Shown piece after piece: positions 49,616 to 59,700 of a stretch of DNA of 64,000 nt. The DNA is taken from positions 1,178,001 to 1,242,000 of the forward strand of contig NZ_CP025938.1 in assembly GCF_002893765.1 (NCBI RefSeq), given 5' to 3'. Under the pieces are notes generated by a model. The model was not told where the DNA came from. It was given only the letters and a program-made list of their open reading frames with translations, and ran no database searches. The number at the start of each line of letters is the position of its first letter. Positions within the stretch are counted from its first letter, which is position 1. The stretch is from Tamlana carrageenivorans. Its GTDB lineage: Bacteria; Bacteroidota; Bacteroidia; Flavobacteriales; Flavobacteriaceae. Made by a program: the position numbers and the translations under genes.

Positions 49616-50468
49616 CCTGTGCTACTTCTAATACGGTATTTTCTTCTTTTTTCCCGAAAGTAGATTCACTACTTTCTCCTCTAAATCTCATATCCTCGGT
49701 TTCTTCCTCTTCCATGGTAGGCTCATAAGCCGGTTCGGGCATGGCATTGGCTTTTTCTTCTCGAATAATTTCCAGTATGCGATCAAGCAGAATTTCATTT
49801 TCGGCTCGTATTTCCATTACCACTTGGGCTTTCTTCATGAGGATAGAGAGTACCGCACCCAATAATTGCTGTTCGGGAGTGAGCTTTTTGGCTTTCTTTT
49901 TTAGAATAGCAATAAGTAGTGGTCGAAGCAGGATTTTATCTTCTTCATCGAGCTTGATACGTTTGACGTTTTTAGCATTCTGCTCATCAAGAACCTGAAC
50001 AATCTCTTCAAAATCGTAGAAGTCTTTGTGCTTTTTGATTTTTACAAAAAAGCCACTTCCCACGGCAAGCACATTGTCGGTCATACCCAGTAAGGTATCC
50101 GCAGCTTGCTTGGCATGTCCGGTTGGGAGTTCAAATTCTTCTCCGTCTAGCTCATCCAAACCGTCTTCACCTTCCTCATAAGAGCCAATTTCCTGTTCGG
50201 GAGCATCGTAGATGTTTTGGTCAAAGTCATCGTTTATGGATGGTTCTTTTTCCGCTTCATCTTCATTACCATCATCTTCCTGCTCATTTTTTTCTTCTAT
50301 CGGTTCTGCTTCCTGTTTAGGAGTAACTACCTTTTTGCCATGACCGATTTCATCTTCCACAACCGGTTGGTTAAGCGGACTGTTATTCTCGTCCGGAATC
50401 TCTTCAAAAGCCACGTTTTCGGCTCCTGAATTCAATACTTGTTCTACTTCTGAATGAATATCCTTCAT
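49596..50468 (-). CDS. Acidic hypothetical protein
   Basis: The product is 290 residues. Residues 1-115 are strongly acidic and disordered-looking (DEIGHGKKVVTPKQEAEPI, then EDDGNEDEAEKEP). A helical domain follows at about 118-235 with ADTLLGMTDNVLAVGSGFF and LLRPLLIAILKKKAKKL, whose small residues and charge pattern suggest a self-associating helical bundle. The tail is acidic. It overlaps the ATPase gene by 20 bases. Unknown; might be a partner of the ATPase. Confidence 0.6.
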   Translation of the reverse strand: MKDIHSEVEQVLNSGAENVAFEEIPDENNSPLNQPVVEDEIGHGKKVVTPKQEAEPIEEKNEQEDDGNEDEAEKEPSINDDFDQNIYDAPEQEIGSYEEGEDGLDELDGEEFELPTGHAKQAADTLLGMTDNVLAVGSGFFVKIKKHKDFYDFEEIVQVLDEQNAKNVKRIKLDEEDKILLRPLLIAILKKKAKKLTPEQQLLGAVLSILMKKAQVVMEIRAENEILLDRILEIIREEKANAMPEPAYEPTMEEEETEDMRFRGESSESTFGKKEENTVLEVAQDEEGND

Positions 50469-50474
50469 GGCTGT

Positions 50475-50945
50475 TTACAGTTTTGATATAAATTGAATGC
50501 TTCGCTCTTCCAATTGGTCGTACAACTGAATGAAGGGCTTGTAATAGTGTGGAATCGTCAAGCGTTCATCTACTTTTTGTTTGTAGTAAATGATGTTGCG
50601 TTTTCCTGTTCCAAACACCTGGGCAACTTTGGCGTAGCTGTATGAGGTGTATTTGTGGTACAAATGATAACATGCCATGCGAGCTTCCCGGTACTCGTTA
50701 GTGGTGTTGGTATGAAAATCTTCTTCCTTCAAATCAAACAAGGCAATTGCCTCATTAGTCAGGAAGGTAAGCAGCAAAGGAGCATTGTTTTTTACTGGTT
50801 CAAACTGGGCTTTCTCCACAAAGCTGCGAAGCAATACTACCGTTTTTTGCAAACCGATTTTACCCACCACCATGTCGATATGGTATTGTAAATCTTCATA
50901 ATCCGAACGCATGGTTTTGCCATGGATAGTGCTTGTTTCTTCCAT
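50475..50945 (-). CDS. DnaA-domain-IV-like DNA-binding protein
   Basis: The 156-residue protein ends with a helical domain, EYREARMACYHLYHKYTS then YSYAKVAQVFGTGKRNIIYY, that parallels the layout of DnaA domain IV (ARxxAxYLxxxxx...IGxxFGxRxHTTV). No AAA+ module is present. It could be a stand-alone origin-binding protein or a regulator. Resemblance by eye only. Confidence 0.5.
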   Translation of the reverse strand: MEETSTIHGKTMRSDYEDLQYHIDMVVGKIGLQKTVVLLRSFVEKAQFEPVKNNAPLLLTFLTNEAIALFDLKEEDFHTNTTNEYREARMACYHLYHKYTSYSYAKVAQVFGTGKRNIIYYKQKVDERLTIPHYYKPFIQLYDQLEERSIQFISKL

Positions 50946-50948
50946 AGG

Positions 50949-51581
50949 CTAGCGTTTAATGGTGTAGGTATAAGAGAACATGGCTTTGTACAGGGAATAT
51001 TTACCTACTTTGACTTTGGAAGCTTCCAAAGGCGTTTTGAATCCCATTTTCTGTAAATCGGTTCGGGCAATTTCTCTTTTCCCTTTAGCATACAACTGAT
51101 CCAAAATGGCTTCATCAGAATTTGCCTTACCATTTGTTTTGGGAGTTTTGTACTCAACAGCAAAAACCTCATAAGCTTCTACATCGGATAAGTCTTCAAT
51201 TACTCCTTCGGTTTCTTCATCGGTATTTAGTCCAAATACTTCCTGATTTTTATTGAACAGGGCTTTGGCTTCTTTTTTAGAAACAATCTTCCAAGTGAAG
51301 CCATCACTAAAACTGTACAAGCTGCCCGGTTGCAGTTCGTCTTGTTCTTCATTGTTTTCCAATTGGTCTTCAAACTCTTCGTAAAGGTCTTCTTCCAATT
51401 CCATAGAGAGATGGTCGAGCTTCTTAGCCAAACGATCATGGTCATCGTCCATGGCATGTTCCAAATCTTCTTGCAGCTCCTCAAATCCTTTGATTCGCTT
51501 TTGCAATTGCTTAGGTAATTGCTCTGTTTTTAGCTTGTTTTCGGCAAGGAATACCTGATGCGGATATTTTTTCATGTTCAA
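50949..51581 (-). CDS. Hypothetical protein with acidic coiled coil
   Basis: This 210-residue protein has residues 15-85 as a charged coiled coil (KRIKGFEELQEDLEHAMD, EEDLYEEFEDQLENN). A compact domain follows with SLYSFSDGFTWKIVSKKEA, then a C-terminal tail with YALYKAMFSYTYTIKR-like ending (KYSLYKAMFSYTYTIKR). The start may be the second Met, two codons downstream. The function is unknown; it sits between DNA-binding and helicase genes. Confidence 0.6.
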   Translation of the reverse strand: MNMKKYPHQVFLAENKLKTEQLPKQLQKRIKGFEELQEDLEHAMDDDHDRLAKKLDHLSMELEEDLYEEFEDQLENNEEQDELQPGSLYSFSDGFTWKIVSKKEAKALFNKNQEVFGLNTDEETEGVIEDLSDVEAYEVFAVEYKTPKTNGKANSDEAILDQLYAKGKREIARTDLQKMGFKTPLEASKVKVGKYSLYKAMFSYTYTIKR

Positions 51582-51586
51582 ATGTT

Positions 51587-52252
51587 TTATGCGGTTTGTT
51601 CTGCTTTTTCTTTGAGTTCACTAAATTTTTCATGCAATTCATCTTCAATAGGCTTAATCTTGTTCATGCCCCAAATGCGTTTGAGATCGCCTAAGAATTT
51701 CTGCACGGCTTTTTCGGTTTGCTCTACCTTGTTTGGATCCTCTTTGATTGCCTTGGGCATCATATTGGCTATCTTTTTCATGTTATCCTTTAGCTTGGTA
51801 GTAAGCTTTCGTTTCACCGGCTTTTTGATTTCACCCGAAGCCATTTTTTGCTTTCGTTCATCACGTAGTTTTCTTCGGCATTCAGCGAGGTAGTCCATGG
51901 TTTTTTCCGACTTCTCTAAAATCTTTTTGGATTGAGCTTTTTTGAGCTGCTTTTTTTGTTGCTGCTCTGCCTTATCGCTTAGTTCGTCTTTTAGAGTAGA
52001 AATATCTTCTTTGAGCAATTCAATGGCGGTTTCGCCAATTTGCTCTGCCATGTCCTTCATGGTCTTATCGTCCGGAAATTCTTTTAAGCCTTCCAGTGTT
52101 TCATCGTAAATGCTCAAAGCCTCCAGGGAGCGTTCGCTCAATACCTTTTTGGCTACACCTTCTTTTTCGAGCAATTTGTATGGATCATTATTCGCTTTCA
52201 TAATTGTTTTTTTAAGGAGTTCATCAGTTCGATTCTCTCGGGTTTTTATCAT
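51587..52252 (-). CDS. Hypothetical Lys-rich helical protein
   Basis: This 221-residue protein is almost entirely helical and Lys/Glu-rich, with a coiled coil at about 85-135 (SDKAEQQQKKQLKKAQSKK) and no membrane or known domain. Located directly downstream of the giant helicase (27 bases). It may be a DNA- or protein-binding accessory factor. Confidence 0.55.
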   Translation of the reverse strand: MIKTRENRTDELLKKTIMKANNDPYKLLEKEGVAKKVLSERSLEALSIYDETLEGLKEFPDDKTMKDMAEQIGETAIELLKEDISTLKDELSDKAEQQQKKQLKKAQSKKILEKSEKTMDYLAECRRKLRDERKQKMASGEIKKPVKRKLTTKLKDNMKKIANMMPKAIKEDPNKVEQTEKAVQKFLGDLKRIWGMNKIKPIEDELHEKFSELKEKAEQTA

Positions 52253-52278
52253 CGCTTGTATTATTAGTTGTTAATGAA

Positions 52279-55200
52279 TTATGCAGCCTTTTTTAGGGCT
52301 TTGATGCGTTGCAGGCGTTCTTGCATTTGCTTGAAAGCACCACGTAGTTTCCGGATTTTATCGAGCTTATCGGCTGAACTTTCCAATACTTCACCTTTCT
52401 TGGCTCTTTTGGTATCGGTTGCTTTTGCCGATTCACCACCATAGACCATCAGCTCAGTAAGTACCTTACCATTGAGAGAAGCAAACTCTTCCACACGCTC
52501 GGCAACCGACTTGGGTTTATAGCCTTTTTGTTCTCGGTCTTTGATGATTTCTTCTGCCTTTTGGCTTACCGCTTCGGTTCCGGTTCGTTCTTCCAGAATG
52601 CGTTGCTTTTCCTCAATTTCTGTATTGATTCTACCGTTTACCTGCTCAAAATCAAAATTGATGTCGTAGCCTTTGGGCTCCAGTACTTGTTCCAATCCAC
52701 GCTTTAAAGTGGCATTGGCTTTTCGCACCGTATCATAGATGTTTTGATCTCGATAAGTGGTTTGAGTGGTTTCATCCTCCAAATAATCCTTATAGATTTT
52801 TAGCACCGTTTCAATGCTTCGAGCTTGCACTTTTATCGGATTACCATCTTTATCAGTAGTTTTTTGAGGCTTGTAGCGTTCAACCGCCTGATTGACGTGT
52901 TCAATATTGCTATTGAAATTATCACGAGCCGACTTTATATCGGTGAGTACATTTTGCTGATTTTTTAGGCTATTAATTTCATCCTGTATCTGCTCACGCT
53001 CTTCCATAAGTAGCAATTCAGCCAAAGCTTTAGGATCGGTTACCAATCCCATTTTCAATTCAGAAGGATTGAACTCTTCCAAGTTCAGGGCATTGGTTTT
53101 TCCGGCTCTGTACCATATCTCATTGATACGGCTTGTTTTCTCTTCCAACTTCTGAAAGATGAAGGTATCCACGCTGTCTTCCATGAGCGGATTGACAATT
53201 CGCACATTGGCATAACGGTTTCCAAATCGCCAAATACGACCTTCGAGCTGTTTTACATCCGTAGGGTTCCAATCGAGCCAACAATTGTAAAGTGTAGTAG
53301 CTTTATTCTGTAAATTGATACCTTCCTTAATAGTCGCACTTCCAATCAATACTTTGATGGTTCCTGCCAAAAACTTCTCTTTGATGCCTTCCTTTTTTGC
53401 AGCACTCAATCCACTTTTGATAATGCCTACTTCGCTATCCTTGAAACCTATTTTCTTAATCAGGTATTCACGAATCAGTGGAAAGAAACTTACTCCGGCA
53501 TTCATATAGATTACCTGTCCGCTAATTTCTTCGCCATTTTGTTCATGGAAGCGTTTTACACTTTTGATGCACTCCATCACATATTTCAGCTTAGGAGAAG
53601 AATCCACGTATTGCTCATAACTCGGATTTTTATCCGGATTACAAGCATAGAGGTATGGACTTAACGCCAACTGTCTTGCAAAGGAAAGTCCACGCAATAT
53701 TCTTGCTCCTTCTTCTTCATCAGCCGACATGTTGCTTTCATCAATAGCATCGCCTTTGGAAACATCCTCGCTTTCCTCTTCCATACCCATTGGGTTTACA
53801 CAGAAATTGGTGAGGCTTGTTCTTCCTGTTACATACAGTTCAACATCCTGCATAAATCCTCTTTGCGTTGGCGTAAGTGGTAAATTGGTGCTGATTTGCT
53901 CTTCGGATGAAAGGGCAATAACCTGGTCGCCTTCACGCTTGTTTACCATAGGCAACACAATCTTGTTCGGACGTTGGATATTGGCATCTTCACCGGTTTT
54001 GTAAGTGATGAATTTGAAAATGAGGGATTGCAAAGCAATGAGGTTGGCAAATCCCATAATGATTTCCTTTCGCTCCGGTTTTAACTTGGCATTGATTACC
54101 AATTCTAAACTGGTTTTGATGTAGGTATCAAAAAACTCCTTGATGTTTTTTACCCCTGATTTTTCCAATTGCTGATAACCAATCAAAGCAAGCATAGAAT
54201 AAATCTCTAACGGTGAATTGGTAAATGGCGTAGCGGTTAATAGCAGTACGTTTCTCATTTTGTTGTTTCTGAGAATGTACTGGCTAATCATAAAGCCACG
54301 CAAAGCCGTCATGGATGGCTGTCCGGATTTGATTTCATACGGAGCTCGTTCTCGTTTGCCACTTCCTTGTTGCTCACCTTTTACCTGAGTAAAAGACTTT
54401 TTCATAGCATGAGCTTCATCCACTACCATGTAGTCAAAACCAAGCTCTTCGATGTTTGCTGTTCCACCTTTCACACCACGTCCCATCATCTCTTCAATCT
54501 TCTCAAAGAGCTTTACTTTTTCACGTTCTTCCTCGGTTCCTTGATTGAGAATATCAAAAAGCTCATTCCCAATAGTGTCCCAAGTATCATCATTAAAAGC
54601 TAATCGGTTAAAACCTTCATAAGTGAGTACCGAAATAGAATATTCAGGAACAGGTTGCACCGTTCCGTTTTCATCCATTAATGGTTCTAAATAATCTCGA
54701 CCAAGGTTGTAGAGATCCATCACCTGATATTGAGGCAATACTCCAGTCAGGGTTACTTGCCCTTTTTCTACCACACCACGTAATTCTGATAGCCAGTTTT
54801 TATAGGTTTGGTTGGGAACCACAATAAATGGACGTTTACATTGTCCGCTTTCCAAGGCTTGTGCAAGGGATAAAATAGCAGTCATGGTTTTACCCACACC
54901 CACATCATAGGCAATACAGCCGGAGCCATGCACACTGATAAATCCAATTCCTTCTCTTTGAGCCGGACGGATAAATAGTGGTTTATTTTTGAAAGTAGCC
55001 GAACAAGTAAAGGCTACCGGAATTTTGAAATAGTTGATTTCTACATAGCCATTGTAACGCTCGTTCCATAGTTGCTCAATCTTTAACTGGTCTTCACGAG
55101 TAAGTCCTTTTGCCAAAAACTCCACAAAGAAAGTATCACCTTCCTGTTTGGCATTTTGACGAATACGCAGCTTTTCTTCTTTATCGTAATGCCTTGGCGG

Positions 55201-56544
55201 TGTTCTGCCATCTATGTAGTAAGAAATAATATCCCAGGCGGTGGATTTCTTAAATTCATCTTTGGGTTGATTACGGAGCCATTGTTTAAAGGCATCAGAT
55301 AAATCCGTTGTGCCTTCTTGCCATTTCCCTGTGGTGGAATTGTACTCTGTAAAAGCGGTTCCATCGGTTAATGCTCCTACACGAATCTCTTTACCAAAAG
55401 AAGAAGTAGGCTTGATAAACAAGCGGTTTTCTTTTCTTGGATCGGTTAGGGTAAGTTTTGGTGGTTTAACCGCTTCTAGTCCTTTCCATTGGCGGTTATA
55501 TTGCTCTTCACCAAAGCTTTGAATGATGGTTTCCTTTTCACGCAGCAATACCGATTGACGTTTGTAGATGTTTTCGGCATAATAGAGCACGCTTGGCATA
55601 TAGTCGCCATTGTAGTAACAAACTACTCCGGATTTAAGCCATTTATCCAGTTGTTTACCCACTTCGTTTAAGGGAACCACATATTTTGACCAACCGTTTT
55701 TCTTAGCCAAAACCACCGTTTCATCATTGTAGCCGTTGGTTTTGCGTTTGTACCAAACCCACGCTCTAATCTCATCTTCGGTAAGTCCTTTGTTGTATTG
55801 CTGCATGATGTCATCAAAGGAGAAATTATCCTTTGCAACCAACATGGGAGCATCCGGATTGATGGCTTTTTGCAGTTCCTTTTCCGCTCGTTCTTTTTTG
55901 GTTTTTTGAACGACTTGCTCAATGTTTTCTTTATACACTTTGTCCTTTACCAAATGCTCCACATCGTCTTTGATGTTGGATTCAAGAGCTTCCACATGTT
56001 TTACCGGAACATCTACCGAAGGCACGTCAATTCCTGCAATTACATCGTCCATAGAGCCTTTAACCTTTGTGGTTGGCTTTCCAAATCGGTCGGTTGTTTC
56101 GTATTGCTCGCCCAATATTTTAGTAGGGTTTTGCTCAAACCAAGCATCACCCATCAATAAATTAGGTTGCTCTGTTTGGCTTATGGATTCAGTTTCTTTC
56201 ACCGTTTCCAGTTCTTGTATTTCGGCTTTGAGCCATGGATAATCCTGTAATACTTCTTCGGGAATTTCCTTGCCTGCTTTTATCGCCTCGGTAATCAGGT
56301 ATTCATGCTGTTTACCGTCTGCATGATTCAATACCATTGGGCTACCGGTTTTTTCAATCGCCTTGATTTGTTGGTATTCAGTTTTTCGCATTTCCCATGC
56401 GTACTCAGCAGAAGTAATGTCGTTCGGACCAATAAAGCCTCGTTCTTCTAGTAGTGGATCCATGCTCTTTTGTTTTTTGAGTTCTTCTAATCGTTTGTTT
56501 GCCTCTCGTGCGATTTGGGCAAAGCCTTTATATCCTTGTGCCAT
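52279..56544 (-). CDS. Giant SF2 (SNF2-like) helicase
   Basis: This 1421-residue protein has a long N-terminal region (about 1-500) without named domain, then a SF2 motor: Walker A YDVGVGKTMTAIL near 550, VVDEAHAMKKSF near 708, LLTATPFTNSP near 765, and a second RecA domain with IGSATIKEGINLQ near 1075 and QLEGRIWRFGNR near 1105. The C-terminal 270 residues are coiled coil. Such giant helicases pair with large methyltransferases in phages and ICEs (DarB-like anti-restriction proteins, replication). Here the pair is in one operon. Confidence 0.85.
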   Translation of the reverse strand: MAQGYKGFAQIAREANKRLEELKKQKSMDPLLEERGFIGPNDITSAEYAWEMRKTEYQQIKAIEKTGSPMVLNHADGKQHEYLITEAIKAGKEIPEEVLQDYPWLKAEIQELETVKETESISQTEQPNLLMGDAWFEQNPTKILGEQYETTDRFGKPTTKVKGSMDDVIAGIDVPSVDVPVKHVEALESNIKDDVEHLVKDKVYKENIEQVVQKTKKERAEKELQKAINPDAPMLVAKDNFSFDDIMQQYNKGLTEDEIRAWVWYKRKTNGYNDETVVLAKKNGWSKYVVPLNEVGKQLDKWLKSGVVCYYNGDYMPSVLYYAENIYKRQSVLLREKETIIQSFGEEQYNRQWKGLEAVKPPKLTLTDPRKENRLFIKPTSSFGKEIRVGALTDGTAFTEYNSTTGKWQEGTTDLSDAFKQWLRNQPKDEFKKSTAWDIISYYIDGRTPPRHYDKEEKLRIRQNAKQEGDTFFVEFLAKGLTREDQLKIEQLWNERYNGYVEINYFKIPVAFTCSATFKNKPLFIRPAQREGIGFISVHGSGCIAYDVGVGKTMTAILSLAQALESGQCKRPFIVVPNQTYKNWLSELRGVVEKGQVTLTGVLPQYQVMDLYNLGRDYLEPLMDENGTVQPVPEYSISVLTYEGFNRLAFNDDTWDTIGNELFDILNQGTEEEREKVKLFEKIEEMMGRGVKGGTANIEELGFDYMVVDEAHAMKKSFTQVKGEQQGSGKRERAPYEIKSGQPSMTALRGFMISQYILRNNKMRNVLLLTATPFTNSPLEIYSMLALIGYQQLEKSGVKNIKEFFDTYIKTSLELVINAKLKPERKEIIMGFANLIALQSLIFKFITYKTGEDANIQRPNKIVLPMVNKREGDQVIALSSEEQISTNLPLTPTQRGFMQDVELYVTGRTSLTNFCVNPMGMEEESEDVSKGDAIDESNMSADEEEGARILRGLSFARQLALSPYLYACNPDKNPSYEQYVDSSPKLKYVMECIKSVKRFHEQNGEEISGQVIYMNAGVSFFPLIREYLIKKIGFKDSEVGIIKSGLSAAKKEGIKEKFLAGTIKVLIGSATIKEGINLQNKATTLYNCWLDWNPTDVKQLEGRIWRFGNRYANVRIVNPLMEDSVDTFIFQKLEEKTSRINEIWYRAGKTNALNLEEFNPSELKMGLVTDPKALAELLLMEEREQIQDEINSLKNQQNVLTDIKSARDNFNSNIEHVNQAVERYKPQKTTDKDGNPIKVQARSIETVLKIYKDYLEDETTQTTYRDQNIYDTVRKANATLKRGLEQVLEPKGYDINFDFEQVNGRINTEIEEKQRILEERTGTEAVSQKAEEIIKDREQKGYKPKSVAERVEEFASLNGKVLTELMVYGGESAKATDTKRAKKGEVLESSADKLDKIRKLRGAFKQMQERLQRIKALKKAA

Positions 56545-56547
56545 GCC

Positions 56548-56769
56548 TTATGCGTTTTGATGAGCTAATTCCTGTTCAATGAGTGCGATGGCAGAGCCAA
56601 TAGGCATACCTTCTTTAGCTACATAGCGAATAATCATTTCCTCAATTCGGGCATAGCCTTTTGGAGTGCTTTGCATTTCACACACGTATTGCCATTTATT
56701 GGAATCGCATTCCTGTAATTCCAATTGGATTAATTTTTTCAGTTCTTGTATAGATGAATTTTTTGCCAT
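56548..56769 (-). CDS. Small helical protein between helicase and methyltransferase
   Basis: The product is 73 residues: an amphipathic helix (SIQELKKLIQLELQECD), a loop and a second helix (IEEMIIRYVAKEGMPIGSAI). It overlaps neither neighbour and is 4 bases from each. Unknown function; always likely to be co-made with the two giants. Confidence 0.6.
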   Translation of the reverse strand: MAKNSSIQELKKLIQLELQECDSNKWQYVCEMQSTPKGYARIEEMIIRYVAKEGMPIGSAIALIEQELAHQNA

Positions 56770-56773
56770 GTCT

Positions 56774-59700
56774 TTAGTTTTTGCGTTTGAATACTATGAT
56801 GTCTGTGCCGATGTCGGTGGTTTTAAACATTCGGGCAGGAAGCCTGTAAGCATCTACCAAATCAGCTTTGGCTGCTACCTTTTCTTTGAGCTTGTTGTAT
56901 TTGGAATTATTACTTAGAAAGGCACTTGGAATAATGAACACTAATACACCTCCGGGTAGTAATAAATCCAGTCCACGAGTAATGAAGTACTGATCGTATT
57001 CCGTTGCTCCAGTCCATTTCTTTTCGCCCATGCCTGCCCATTTCCCTGAAAACTCACCATAGGGCGGATTGCCAATAACCAGTTCATACTTAGCTCCACC
57101 AAAATCATCCTTCAAGTGCGTGTTACCTGCAAAAAAGATGGTTTCAAAAGGCTGCGGATAGATACTGGCATTCGGATAAATGATTTCTGTAATGCGGACT
57201 GAATAGGGATTAATTTCATAACCCACCAATTCCGCTTCTTTGGGAGCGTATTTGAAAAAGTTTCCTGTTCCACAAGAAGGCTCCAATACTGCACCACCTG
57301 AATAGCCGAACTTATATGCCAAGCCCCACATTTTTTGAACTATGACCTCGGGAGTGAAGTATTCATACAACACACCTTTACCCGAAGCTCCCTGTTTGAT
57401 TAAGCCACCGCTTCCGGTATATTGAGCAATAAACTGTTTATCCTCTTCCGAATAGGATTCATCTTCGGCATCTTTCTCCACGATAAACTCTTCAATTTGA
57501 AGATTCAAATCATGCTGATTACTCGGCTTTTTATCGGGTTTGGATTCCGATTTAACCGCAGGCGTTTTTTCGTTGAGTAGATAGCGAACTAAATATTCCA
57601 GTACCCCCGAAGTAGCTCCGGGGACTTTCCAAATTTCATTGTCTAGAATCAGATCATCTAGGTAATTGCGAATGATTGCTTTATGCTTTTTCTCTCCGGA
57701 TTTACTTTGCGTAACCAAAGAAGACGATTCCAGTTTGATAGGAGCTCGTTCCTTGAAACGCTTGCGAATGTCTTTTACCAGTTCCAATTGGGATTCAATA
57801 GAAGTGGCTTCAATTCGGTCTAATAATATCGTTCTTAACTTCGATTGATTGTAAGGATTGCCAAATACCAATACTTTGTTTTGTGGGTATTCGTCATCGG
57901 TCATTTTCCATGCAGCAGGCATTATAAAATCAATGGAACCTTCTTTGGCTGCCGGACTTTTATCAGGAATTTGACTTATGGTAATGCCTTGTGTTTTGGC
58001 AAAGGCAATTAGTTCATCAAGAGCTTTTCTAAGCTTCTTTAGCTTTTGCTCTTCATTGTTGTAAATGCTATCTCTACTTTGAATATGAGCTGCAAGTGTT
58101 TTTACATGTTCATCAAATGCAGCTTTTAAGGCTTTCTCTTTTGTTGAGAAAATATCTTTATCAGAAACCGGTGTGCTTGGAGAAGAAGAGCCTGAAAAAT
58201 CACCAAATTCTTTGCCCGAAGAATTACCATAACTAAACCCTTTTTCAGGAATAGTTCTTAATCGAATGGAACCTCTATATCCGGTTCGTTTGGTAAAAGG
58301 AATTTCAATGTCTTCCTCGGTATCTTTTAAAAGCTCCGATTCTTGCTCTTTGGGTTCGTCAATCCCTTTGGTAATAACCGCATTGAGAGCGGTATCAAAA
58401 TACACATCACCAGTATCAGGATAATCACGCTCATAAACGGCATCCACAACAAGAGGCATCATCAGCACAAAAGGATGTTGTAATCCTCTAGCATCTTTTG
58501 TTTTTCCTTTTTCAGCGAGTAAACAACCTTTGGTTGCTTCCAACACGCCTAGTTCCAATTCGGTGATACCTAAATGCAATAATGCCTTAATGGAATCAAT
58601 GAGAATGTCCACGGCAAAACCAACAAAGTAGTTGCCTACTTTTAAGCAAACAGGGTAATTGTCAGGCTTTAAAAATCCCGAGCGTTTCATGCCTTCCAAA
58701 AAGCTCAATAGGCTTTCCACATCTATGGGCTGAATATGATTTAAGGAAGAAGGAATAACCGAAGAATAATCCGGGTATCGAGTTTGGGTGCGGTATTGTT
58801 CCACACGATCCTGATCCACTTCTGAAAGTCCTGTGCCGTCTTTGCTTTCAACATTAATAGCCTCCCAACATTTGGGAGAGATACAGTACAAGCCTTCGGC
58901 TGCATGGTCGGTATCAGGAATAAAAAGGAGCTTGAATCCATTGGTAGCCACAATACCATTTTTATCAAAATTCACCCCCAACATGGCGGTTCGGTATTCG
59001 TCTTTTGAAACGAAAGAAGCCACAATCTTTTGCAAGCCTTTATCCATCGGATCGGCTTTCCAGTCAAGTGGTTTAATTGCTTTTACTTGCTTGTATTCCC
59101 GTGGAACGAGTTCCCAAAGATTGGTAGAGAGAGCTTCTTTAAACTGTTCATCATCAATGATTCGATAGTAGTGAGCCCAACCCAATTTCTTCATAGGTGT
59201 TCGCATTCCGTTCATTTGCGACCTAAGTATGGCTTCAGGAAAACTTTCTAAGTGATGTCCGTTGCGAATATCCATAAGAAGCACATCCAGTTCCCTGGCA
59301 GCTCCTTCGTAGTTCTTTTGTTTGTAGGCTTTATCAAATGCTTGAAATATGCCATCAGGCGTTAATCCACTATGAGCAAGAATGCCTTCATCTTTGGGCT
59401 GTTCTTGTGGTATTTCAGGTTTGGAAATAGTTTCTTCTTCATTGTTTTCAGTTGCTTCTAATTCCAGTTTATGACCTTGGTTCAAAAGATTACTAAGCCA
59501 TCCGGATAAGAACTTGTTTTGCTCTTTTTTTTCTTTGAGATTCACCAGTTCCTTACCATCCTCAAACACATATACCGGTCGGTAACCAAATTGGTCTTGG
59601 TAGTGCATGGCTTCACCGGTTTCCAGTTCCAAATCAATACGAATCTGCATATCAGGATCGGGAACTAAATCGCCATTCTGACTGAAATAGTGAGCCAAAG